From positions 72,606,001-72,670,000 of the forward strand of contig CM056573.1 of NCBI GenBank assembly GCA_029721435.1: a stretch of DNA of 64,000 nt. Reading direction: 5' to 3'. This document shows, in pieces, positions 55,831 to 64,000 of the stretch. Under the pieces are notes generated by a model. The model did not search any database and had not been told where the DNA came from. It saw only the letters and a program-made list of their open reading frames with translations. The first letter of the stretch is position 1. Each line of letters opens with the position of its first letter. Position numbers and translations under genes: made by a program. The DNA is from Gymnothorax reevesii (lineage: Eukaryota > Chordata > Actinopteri > Anguilliformes > Muraenidae).

Positions 55831-58800
55831 ATGGACCTTAGTCAGGCTGTTGAGTGGAGCCGTGAGGAGAATGTTGATTTGTCCCATGCAGCTGTTCTTA
55901 GCAGAGTGCCACTGGAGGCTAGTGATGATGTGGTTACCCATGTGCTCAGTACAGTCAAGGTTCTGGGTAGGACCCAGATCCGTGGTCGCCGTGGTGACAA
56001 AACTGGTAGGCACCTGTACATTTTAGTGGAGTCTTCTGCTGAGTTGGATCAGAGCTCTGTCCCTCCTGAAGTGGGAATTGCAGGTGAGGCAGGTCCATGG
56101 GCTGTTCATGTAGTGAGTAGCTTGCTGCCTGCTAGTCCTGCTCCTGAAGGGAATGATTTTGAAGCTAAGCTGTTGGCATTGTTGCAGAAGGAGGGTAAGT
56201 CCATGGGTGATGTAAAGGCAGCTGTTCTGGGCCCTCAACCTCCTAAGCCTGATGTCAGCATTGATCTTGTGAATGCCATAGGTCAGCTCGTAGACCGCTG
56301 TAATCAGGCATCTGTTGATGCACCTGGCTATAGAAAACTGAGGCTGTTTTCTGGATTACGACCTGTTCCTCCTGGTGAGGAAGAGTATGAGGTGTGGATG
56401 GAGCAGGCTATTCAGATGGTTACTGAGTGGCAGTGCACTGATGCTGTGAAGCGGCAACGCATTGTTGAGAGTTTGCGTGGGCCTGCTGCGGATATTATTA
56501 GATTTTTGAAAGTCAGTAACCCGTCTGCCTTGGCTTCTGATTATGTAGCGGCTCTTGACATTACTTATGGGTCCACAGAGTGTGGAGCAGATCTTATGGC
56601 TTCGTTTCGCTATACTTTTCAAGAGGATGGAGAGAAACTGTCTGCTTTCTTGTACCGCTTGGACAAGCTTCTTCATCGCGCTCTTTTGAGAGGAGGGATT
56701 GATGCTGCAGGTCTGAATCGTGCACGCCTGGATCAGCTCTTCAAGGGTGCTCTCACCAATGACCTTGTGGCTTTGCGTGTGCGTGTGATGCACACTTTGC
56801 AAAATCCGCCTTCTTTTTCGCAGCTAATGCGAGCAGTGAGAGAGGAAGAGCACTGGGTAAGTGCTAGAGAGAGTGCAAAGGTTTCTGCGGCCATTTCCAC
56901 TGTTCGCCAGGTCCCTGTGACAGCTGCTGTCACTCTTTCCCATGAGCCTGTTACTTCAATAATGTCTGATGTGGACAGTCTGAGGAAAGAGGTTAAGGAG
57001 CTGACGTCTTTAGTAACTAGAATGTTGACTGCTACTACAGCGTCTTCTGCTACTCCACCAGTCTCACAGTGTGGCTCAAGCCAGGGCACAGGAACCACTG
57101 CTCCAGCTGCCCCCACAAGGGCTGTTTCTTCTGCTTCTTCAAACTTGCCGAAATCTATGGCAGCCTCTCCTGTTCCTGCCATTTTCTGTTATAAGTGTGG
57201 AAAGGACGGCCACACCAAGCGAGAGTGCACACGTCCTGAGAACTTGAGATTGGTGAATCAGAAGCTGCTTAAGAGGGTCACGCAGCAGGGAAACTTCCCC
57301 GGAGCTCCATCACATAAGACGCGTTCCGCTCATTGCTCTCCTCCAATCAAAGTCAGCCAATCACAATTACCATCTGGGTTAGTGGGGCCCTCGGCTGAGG
57401 TGCCCGTGCAGATAGAGGGCATTTATGCTAAAGCTTTGCTTGATAGTGGTTCTCAGGTCACCATCTTGTATCGTAGCTTTTACAATACATACTTGAAGCA
57501 CCTGCCGCTGCAGTCAGTGGAAAGTCTCGAAATATGGGGTTTGAGCTCTCACAAATACCCATATGATGGATATTTGGCTCTCAGGTTGGAGTTCACTGAA
57601 GCTGTCACAGGTGTGTCTCAGGTAGTGGACGCGTTAGCTCTTGTGTGTCCTGACCCTAAGACAAAAGAGGGTATAGCCATTTTGGTTGGCACAAACACTC
57701 ACTTAGTGCGGAAACTGTTCCACTCTTGTCACAAACAGGCAGGAGACGGGTTTCTTAACACGCTTACTATACACCCAGTGATGAAAGAGGTTTTTGAGTC
57801 CATTAAGCACACAGTTGTTTTGCCGGAGGATGTGGATAAGCATGGCACAGTGTGGTTCACTAGAACTAAGCCTGTTGTTTTAAAGCCTGGGCAGGAGCTG
57901 CAGCTCTCCGGCCTGCCCAAGTTTCCTGGTGAGATTCATGACTCTTTAGTCCTTGTAGATCAGCATGTTAGTGCTGATGGCGCGTCTGCCCCGGAGCTCG
58001 AGGTTAGGCCTGAAGTACATCCGGTCTCTGCTGTGTTGTGTCGTCGCATCACGGTAAATGTGAAGAATGTCTCTTCTAGGGATATTCTTGTGAAACGAGG
58101 TAGTCCCCTTGCTCACATATTCCCTGTAGACATGGTGCCGCAGATTCCGTCCACTTGCTGTTCCACAGACACTAGTACACTCTCTTCTGCTTCTTTTGAC
58201 TTTGGCACTTCTCCTATGCCAGAGGAGGCAAAGCAGTGCCTCTGTGAGAAAATGCTGCAGAGGAAGGAAGTGTTTTCTTGTAGTGAGTGGGATGTAGGCT
58301 GCTCGAGAAGCACCCAGCATGAGATTCGGTTGAATGATTCACGGCCTTTTCGAGAGAGATCTCGGCGCTTGGCCCCGGCTGATTTGGAGGATGTGCGTCA
58401 GCATTTGATGGAACTACAGAAACATGGCATTATTTCAGAGTCCAGGAGTCCATATGCCTCACCTATTGTAGTAGTGCGTAAGAAGTCTGGTAAGGTCAGG
58501 ATGTGTGTGGATTATAGAACGCTTAACCAGCGGACTGTCCCTGACCAGTACACTGTTCCTAGAATTGAGGATGCCCTCCATTGTCTCTCTGGTAGTAAGT
58601 GGTTCTCAGTGTTGGATTTGAGAAGTGGCTACTACCAGATTCCCATGAGCGAGGCTGATAAAGAGAAGACTGCCTTCATCTGTCCTTTAGGCTTCTATCA
58701 GTTTGACCGCATGCCTCAAGGAATCTGTGGTGCGCCTGCCACGTTCCAGAGAGTCATGGAGCGGACCGTCGGGGATATGAACTTTTTAGAGGTTCTTGTG

Positions 58801-61800
58801 TACTTAGATGATTTGATTGTTTTTGGCCGTACCCTGGAAGAACATGAGGAAAGGCTCCTGAAGGTTCTTGACCGTCTGAGAGAGGAAGGTCTTAAAATCT
58901 CTCTGGATAAATGTCAGTTTGGTCGGACGTCAGTGAACTATGTTGGGCACATAGTTTCACAGGACGGCATAGCCACTGACCCTTCAAAAATTGAGGCTGT
59001 TGTGTCTTGGCCTCGACCTCAGACTGTAACGGAGCTGCGGTCATTTCTGGGGTTTTGTGGGTATTACCGTCGGTTTGTGAAGGGTTTTTCCACATTGTGC
59101 CGTCCCCTCAATGAGTTGTTGCAGGGCTGGCCATCCAGGAAGACGAACTCAAGTTCACAGGCTGCTGACCGGAAACCTCGTTTCCGGCCCTCTGAGCCTT
59201 TTGGTCCCAGGTGGAGTGACCAGTGTGAGGCTGCTTTTCAAGAACTTAAGCAAAGGCTGACTCGGGCTCCAGTTTTGGCTTTTGCAGATCCCCAAACGCC
59301 GTATGTTTTGCATGTGGATGCAAGCCTGGACGGCTTGGGTGGCGTTCTGTACCAGGAGCATGTTGACGGGTTGCGTCCAGTGGCATTCATCAGTCGCAGT
59401 CTTTCCCCTTCAGAGAAGAATTACCCTGCTCACAAGTTGGAGTTTTTAGCTTTGAAGTGGGCTATTGTGGATCGGCTGCATGATTACCTTTATGGGGCCA
59501 CTTTTGAAGTCAGGACAGACAACAACCCGCTGACTTCGATAACTAAGTCTGCAAAACTTGATGCCACTGGTCACCGTTGGCTGTCAGCTTTGTCAACTTA
59601 CAACTTCAGCCTGAAGTATAGGCCAGGGAAACGGAACCTGGATGCAGATGCACTGTCACGACGCCCTCACATCAGTCTGTCCCCTGATGATGAGTGGCAA
59701 GAGATTCCAGCCCCTGGGGTGCGAGCTATTTGTCAGGTGGTGGCCACACAGAGGGCAGGTTGCCCTTCTTTTCCGCGTGTGGCAGATCAGATTTGCAGTC
59801 ACAAGTCAGCTGTTCCCGAGGCGTACTCGCATGTTGCTGCAGTAGCGCCTGATGAGTTGCCTGTGTTTAGTTCTGATGAGCTTCAAGAAGCCCAGAAGAA
59901 TGATGCTTGTATAGGGGAGGTTTGGCATGCGGTGAATCTTAAGGAGCCTGCTAGCAGCATCCTGACACGGCATCCTGACATGAAGGTCCTGAAAAAGGAG
60001 TGGGCTAAGCTCTCTATTGACAATGGGTTGTTGCACAGGACGGTTAAGCACAATGATCAGCAGGTCAGACAGTTGGTGCTGCCACGGCAGTTTCATGGTC
60101 TTGTTTTTAGGCTGCTGCATGATGACATTGGTCACTTAGGATTCGATAAGTCATACAGCTTAGTGCGTGACAGATTTTACTGGCCTCGCATGAAAATTGA
60201 CGTAGAGAAGCACTGTAAGACTTGCGAACGCTGCATCAAGCGGAAAACGCTGCCACAAAGAGTTGCCCCTCTTTCGCATCTCCAGAGTTCCGGGCCGATG
60301 GATCTGGTATGCATTGATTTTCTTTGCCTTGAGCCTGATTCTCGCAATGTCTGTAATGTGTTAGTCATTACCGACCATTTCACTCGGTATGCACAGGCCT
60401 TTCCTACTAAGGACCAGACAGCGGTCACAGTGGTGAGGACCCTGTGGGAGAAGTATTTTATTCATTACGGCTTGCCCACTCGTATTCACTCTGACCAAGG
60501 TAGGGATTTTGAGAGCAGACTGGTAACAGAGATGTTGACCATGTTGGGTGTGAAAAAGTCGAGAACATCTCCTTATCACCCACAGGGTGACCCACAACCT
60601 GAAAGGTTCAACCGGACTTTGTTGGACATGCTGGGCACCCTGGAGTCACATCAGAAGTCTAAATGGAGTCAGCACATTGCGCATTTGGTGCATGCGTATA
60701 ATTGTACTCCTAATGAGGCAACTGGATACTCGCCCTATTTCTTATTGTTTGGTCGGGAGGCCCGGCTCCCAGTAGATGTGTGTTTTGGTGTTTCATCTAA
60801 GGACGCGTCATCTGTGTCACACTTGAGGTATGTGACCCAGATGAAAGAGGAGTTGCAAGTTGCTTACCAGCTGGCACGAGCCTCAGTGGATAGGATGAAC
60901 CAGAGCAACAAGGAGCGTTATGACCAGAAAGTCCGATATCATAGCCTGAATTCTGGGGATCGAGTTTTGATTCGGAATCTGGGTCTGAAAGGGCAGCAGA
61001 AGTTGGCTGACAGGTGGAATTCTTTTCCTTACATTGTGGACAGTCAGCTGTCTGATCTTCCAGTGTACAGACTGAAACCTTTTGATGGTAAAGGGCCAGT
61101 CAAGGTGTTGCACCGCAACCACATATTGCCTTTGGGACAGGAGGTGAGATTAGGCCCTGTGGTTGACGCCCCCTCAGCTTTGTGCCCAAGAGCTGTGAGA
61201 CGTAGGAGGACTAAGGAGAAGCACAGAGCTGGTGTGCCTGAAGTGTTGCCCCCTGTAGTGCCCACACATTTTAGCTCTGTAGGTTCTGATTCTGATTCGG
61301 AATATGGCTGTTATATTGAGGATGCTGTGCAACACACTCCTTTGGGAGCCAGCACACAGGTTAGCCAGCCTACACCGGAGTCCCCTGCGCCGTGTGTCTC
61401 CACGACATCTAGAAGCCCTAGTTTAGTACACACGCCTAGTGATAATTTGCTAGCTTCAATCAACACTGCACTCCCTGCCTCTTCACATAAGTCCCCTGAG
61501 GTGGTAGAAGATTTAGTAGATGCTGATCAGGATGGTAGTCCTCCTGATGTTCACTCTGTAGCTGACCCTGCAACTGCCTCAGTCGCAGTACCCCTTGCAG
61601 TGCGTAGGTCACATAGGGAAAGACAGCCGACTAATCGCTTGAATTATGGCAAGCTGGGAGTGCAGAGTGGGCACACTGGAGTAGCGTCCACTCTAGCCTC
61701 AGTGCAACCATCCTTTGAAAGGTATAATTCTCATGCCTGGTGGTGTTCTCCACAGTCTCTTTGTAGCACATGCACACACAGGCCAGTTCTTATGCCATGT

Positions 61801-61839
61801 AAGACTGTCATGACACCCATTGCTAGTTTAACGTACTAG
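55831..61839 (+). CDS. Gag-Pol polyprotein with PNMA-like Gag, 2002 residues
   Basis: I start at ATG 55831 (MDLSQAVEWSREENVDLSHA); the frame upstream has only a TTG. The N-terminus matches the RRM-like start of PNMA proteins (VLSRVPLE, KVLGRTQIRGRR). The capsid follows with KLRLFSGLRPVPPGEEEYEV, ESLRGPAADIIRFLK and TFQEDGEKLSAFLYRLDKLL, strikingly PNMA-like. Then: CCHC knuckle at residues 453-466; protease Asp 538 (LLDSGSQVTIL); reverse transcriptase YLDD 991-994; RNase H Asp 1163; integrase zinc region about 1430-1460 and catalytic D1496, D1555, E1591 (D-35-E spacing). A Ser/Pro-rich tail with RRSHRERQPTNRLNYGKL closes the protein. No stop or frameshift. Gag and Pol share one frame, so their ratio cannot be set by frameshifting. 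PNMA genes of mammals are thought to derive from Gypsy gag genes of this kind. Confidence 0.95.
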   Translation: MDLSQAVEWSREENVDLSHAAVLSRVPLEASDDVVTHVLSTVKVLGRTQIRGRRGDKTGRHLYILVESSAELDQSSVPPEVGIAGEAGPWAVHVVSSLLPASPAPEGNDFEAKLLALLQKEGKSMGDVKAAVLGPQPPKPDVSIDLVNAIGQLVDRCNQASVDAPGYRKLRLFSGLRPVPPGEEEYEVWMEQAIQMVTEWQCTDAVKRQRIVESLRGPAADIIRFLKVSNPSALASDYVAALDITYGSTECGADLMASFRYTFQEDGEKLSAFLYRLDKLLHRALLRGGIDAAGLNRARLDQLFKGALTNDLVALRVRVMHTLQNPPSFSQLMRAVREEEHWVSARESAKVSAAISTVRQVPVTAAVTLSHEPVTSIMSDVDSLRKEVKELTSLVTRMLTATTASSATPPVSQCGSSQGTGTTAPAAPTRAVSSASSNLPKSMAASPVPAIFCYKCGKDGHTKRECTRPENLRLVNQKLLKRVTQQGNFPGAPSHKTRSAHCSPPIKVSQSQLPSGLVGPSAEVPVQIEGIYAKALLDSGSQVTILYRSFYNTYLKHLPLQSVESLEIWGLSSHKYPYDGYLALRLEFTEAVTGVSQVVDALALVCPDPKTKEGIAILVGTNTHLVRKLFHSCHKQAGDGFLNTLTIHPVMKEVFESIKHTVVLPEDVDKHGTVWFTRTKPVVLKPGQELQLSGLPKFPGEIHDSLVLVDQHVSADGASAPELEVRPEVHPVSAVLCRRITVNVKNVSSRDILVKRGSPLAHIFPVDMVPQIPSTCCSTDTSTLSSASFDFGTSPMPEEAKQCLCEKMLQRKEVFSCSEWDVGCSRSTQHEIRLNDSRPFRERSRRLAPADLEDVRQHLMELQKHGIISESRSPYASPIVVVRKKSGKVRMCVDYRTLNQRTVPDQYTVPRIEDALHCLSGSKWFSVLDLRSGYYQIPMSEADKEKTAFICPLGFYQFDRMPQGICGAPATFQRVMERTVGDMNFLEVLVYLDDLIVFGRTLEEHEERLLKVLDRLREEGLKISLDKCQFGRTSVNYVGHIVSQDGIATDPSKIEAVVSWPRPQTVTELRSFLGFCGYYRRFVKGFSTLCRPLNELLQGWPSRKTNSSSQAADRKPRFRPSEPFGPRWSDQCEAAFQELKQRLTRAPVLAFADPQTPYVLHVDASLDGLGGVLYQEHVDGLRPVAFISRSLSPSEKNYPAHKLEFLALKWAIVDRLHDYLYGATFEVRTDNNPLTSITKSAKLDATGHRWLSALSTYNFSLKYRPGKRNLDADALSRRPHISLSPDDEWQEIPAPGVRAICQVVATQRAGCPSFPRVADQICSHKSAVPEAYSHVAAVAPDELPVFSSDELQEAQKNDACIGEVWHAVNLKEPASSILTRHPDMKVLKKEWAKLSIDNGLLHRTVKHNDQQVRQLVLPRQFHGLVFRLLHDDIGHLGFDKSYSLVRDRFYWPRMKIDVEKHCKTCERCIKRKTLPQRVAPLSHLQSSGPMDLVCIDFLCLEPDSRNVCNVLVITDHFTRYAQAFPTKDQTAVTVVRTLWEKYFIHYGLPTRIHSDQGRDFESRLVTEMLTMLGVKKSRTSPYHPQGDPQPERFNRTLLDMLGTLESHQKSKWSQHIAHLVHAYNCTPNEATGYSPYFLLFGREARLPVDVCFGVSSKDASSVSHLRYVTQMKEELQVAYQLARASVDRMNQSNKERYDQKVRYHSLNSGDRVLIRNLGLKGQQKLADRWNSFPYIVDSQLSDLPVYRLKPFDGKGPVKVLHRNHILPLGQEVRLGPVVDAPSALCPRAVRRRRTKEKHRAGVPEVLPPVVPTHFSSVGSDSDSEYGCYIEDAVQHTPLGASTQVSQPTPESPAPCVSTTSRSPSLVHTPSDNLLASINTALPASSHKSPEVVEDLVDADQDGSPPDVHSVADPATASVAVPLAVRRSHRERQPTNRLNYGKLGVQSGHTGVASTLASVQPSFERYNSHAWWCSPQSLCSTCTHRPVLMPCKTVMTPIASLTY

Positions 61840-61938
61840 TTTATGTTTGTTGTTTTGCTACTTTGTTTTCTTTGTTTTGTTACCTGTACTTTCCTTTTCA
61901 ATGTATTTGACCCAGCATGGGGGCATGCTGTTTGTTTG

Positions 61939-61950
61939 GTGGGGGGAGAG
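61939..61950 (+). promoter_or_regulatory. Polypurine tract of the PNMA-type Gypsy element
   Basis: GTGGGGGGAGAG lies immediately before the 3' LTR start TGTAAGG, the expected plus-strand priming site. The 100 bases between the gag-pol stop and this tract are T-rich and non-coding. Confidence 0.85.
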
Positions 61951-63639
61951 TGTAAGGTCCTCTAAAACAATACTGTGTACTGTGTATTTTACATAACTCC
62001 ATTTACCATAATGCTTTGTGTTTGGGAATATTTTCACTGTTCTGATGTGACACTCTGTATTAGCTAATCAGATGTATTTCTTCTGTTTTTATTTTAATTT
62101 TATAATCCACCAATAAAAATTAGTACATGTTTTATGCTCGTGCTGATTACCGGAGACCGTTGGGACATAGCTTGGTACGTTGGCCGTTTTTTTTGGAGCG
62201 GAGACAGCGACAGTCTGGTGTGATTCGACGGTTAAATTTGTTTTTTTTGCCCTTGACGTTTTCTATTAACCTCGCTAAATATTAGCGATAGGGTTACGGA
62301 TTTCTTCAGGCTAAGGTGAACTTTATGGGCTGTTGAAGACCTGGGACTGGCGACGTGAGTGCTCCGTGTTGGAGGAAGACTCGGTGCTGGACCAACAGGG
62401 GTCGTAGTTGCACCGCCAAGCTGCGTGTACCGCTAGGCGAGCCAGAGCAGATTGCGATCTGTTAATTCCCCCCCTCCGTGCTGTTAGTCTGGAGGCTGGT
62501 AGAAAGACACAGCCGTAAGCTCCAGGACTGAGTGGGAAGACTGGTCGTAAGTTACACACCACACATTTTGCTACGAGCGAGTCGAATCAAGGGCACTGTC
62601 GCGGTTGCTACTTTGCCTACGGCTCAGAGAGCTGTGGATCCTTGGCGGAGCTAACGTTTGCTCAAAAGCTGACGTAACCCTTTGTGCACCAACGTACGGG
62701 CCCCAACTGCGCGCTGTTTTTTTTTTTTATCTTTGTTAATTATAAATCGCTTTACTTGCTATTCACACGGGAAATCACTTAATGTGTTGTATATTAAATG
62801 TTTTCACTTTCATGGTTGATATATATAATCTTTGTTAATTAGAAATCACTTTACTTGTTATTCACGCAGGAAGTCACTTAATGTGCTGTTGTATTTTAAA
62901 TGTTTTTCACTTTCATGGTTGATATAATTGAATTGTAAACTTAGCCACTGGGCTAATTGTAGGGTTGATATCTCTTTCCCTAAACTGACCTTAACAGAGA
63001 CTTTGGCCATCTGGAGGTGGAAATTGTTTTCACCTCCGTCTCTGTCAGGTAGTTTATTTTATTTTATTTTATTTATTATTATTTGATATCAACACTCTTT
63101 TATTTGTTTTTGTTACTATCATATATTTACATATCAATAATATTTTCTATTATTATTATTATTGCTTATTAATAAATATAATCATTATTATTTAATTCTA
63201 TCTGGGGTGTTGGCAGCTCATTTTTTTTACCTGGCTAACGGTATTGCCATGAAGAGTGCTATTTAGGTAGCTTAATGAGTGTATTGTAATTGAATACACT
63301 ACAGTTACATAGCTAGAGCATTCATTATAATAGATTGAACATAATGTATTTGAATTCTGGGGAGATACATCCTGCACTGGCTTGAGGGTAAGTGTAGTTT
63401 TTCCACAGTGGAGGCACCGCGCTACTAAATTTGTAATCATTTATAAGTATTCATATTCCTATTTACGACTACTACACAGTTATTCAATTACGCTTGTGGT
63501 ATAAGGAATCTCAGCCAGCTCACCATTCCACCGCTGAGAACTTCGGATCCTGTTGCGCCATTATTTATTGTGATTTAGGGTAACTATAAATAGCCTGTAC
63601 TGTGCTGGGTGATTAACACCCGTCCAAAAAGGGGTTACA
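61951..63639 (+). repeat. 3' LTR of the PNMA-type Gypsy element
   Basis: Same ends as the 5' LTR (TGTAAGG...GGTTACA). Differences seen: shorter T and A runs, CCCTTGACG for CCCTTGTCG, CTATTAAC for CTTATAAC, one T/A change in an ATGTTTTTC/ATGTTATTC stretch, TTTTTCCACAG for TTTTTTCACAG, and the inverted 21 bases at 63368-63388. Confidence 0.95.
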
Positions 63640-64000
63640 CACTCTTGGAGTGCATATTTCTGTTCCCCCCTGCCTCGGGCAGTGTACCTTAGTTTCTTCC
63701 ATTTGTTCAGTGCTTGTGCACGGTGTTTTGTTTCTGGCCCGTGTGCCTATTTTCTCCTTAGTGTTTGTGTTTCTATAAACATTTTGGATCCTGAATCTGG
63801 TGTCCCCCTGACCTCTTCTAACATTGAGTGAGTCAGACTGCTGCCGAATCTTTCTATTCTGAAGCTCAAAGTACAGGGCTACACCTGTTGTTACTCGAAC
63901 ACATACTGTTTCCGTGCCTTCTTGACCTGGTCAACCACAACAATCTGCTCGTCTTCAGTTGCTAGTTACGATAATTGGAAAACGTGTCAATAAATGATTA
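63640..64000. other. Host sequence right of the PNMA-type Gypsy element
   Basis: T- and GT-rich sequence (TAGTGTTTGTGTTTCTATAA then ACATTTTGGATCCTGA) resembles the R/U5 part of another fish LTR. No coding frame is recognised up to the window end. Confidence 0.35.

Larger units (their letters stand above)
54023..63639 (+). mobile_element. Intact Ty3/Gypsy retrotransposon with PNMA-like Gag
   Basis: LTRs of 1691 and 1689 bases flank one uninterrupted gag-pol gene. CACT at 54019-54022 and 63640-63643 is a perfect 4 bp target duplication. The LTRs differ at only a handful of points plus one 21 bp inversion. Primer site, polypurine tract and all catalytic motifs are present, so this copy may be competent. 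The LTRs are unusually long relative to the 264 bp LTRs of the neighbouring element. Confidence 0.95.

Noticed and set aside
61840..61950. Envelope gene after the PNMA-type gag-pol
   Set aside because: Only about 100 T-rich bases separate gag-pol from the polypurine tract; no frame is present.

Overview
The window is eukaryotic nuclear DNA, most likely from a ray-finned fish; I do not call the species. Evidence: AT-rich sequence, spliced genes, very high transposon density, and repeat classes typical of teleost genomes (DIRS, Gmr1-like Gypsy, Harbinger, hAT MITEs, Tc1, a 5S-derived SINE and a SINE/LINE tail ending in ATGG repeats). There are no operons or bacterial signals. Most of the window is transposon nested in transposon. 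Only one intact-looking cellular gene and one decayed cellular gene are visible.

Layout. 1-6.5 kb: inverted-terminal-repeat sequence enclosing a 2.7 kb foldback element and a decayed minus-strand DIRS element (tyrosine recombinase, reverse transcriptase, RNase H). 6.6-10 kb: a LINE 3' end and a Gypsy integrase fragment split by a 1654 bp inverted-repeat transposon. 10-13.5 kb: GC-rich and 66 bp tandem repeats, the latter containing a LINE fragment. 13.8-16.8 kb: a PIF/Harbinger transposon with a spliced SANT/Myb gene and a spliced HARBI1-type transposase gene carrying two nonsense codons. 18.5-24.6 kb: a Gmr1-like Gypsy retrotransposon with integrase encoded before reverse transcriptase. 27.2-28.4 kb: a dead Tc1 transposase. 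31-36 kb: an eight-exon gene for a short eIF4G-like protein that has the MIF4G domain only. 36.1-37.5 kb: a hAT-type element inserted just after the stop codon of that gene. 39.3-40.6 kb: a LINE 3' end and a 5S-derived SINE. 41.2-42.4 kb: a broken muscarinic (M2/M4-type) receptor gene. 42.8-43.6 kb: a satellite of about 146 bp. 48.2-53.9 kb: a very young minus-strand Gypsy element (LTRs identical by eye, one nonsense codon). 54.0-63.6 kb: an intact Gypsy element with a PNMA-like Gag and a 2002-residue Gag-Pol.

The best leads are the MIF4G-only eIF4G paralogue with a MGNC (myristoylation-like) N-terminus; the Gmr1-like element with its SCAN-like capsid and inverted pol order; the intact PNMA-type Gypsy element, whose two LTRs differ by a clean 21 bp micro-inversion; and the receptor pseudogene that has lost the Arg of DRY and the Tyr of NPxxY. 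The last two Gypsy elements lie only 115 bp apart in the same host sequence, each bounded by a perfect 4 bp target duplication.
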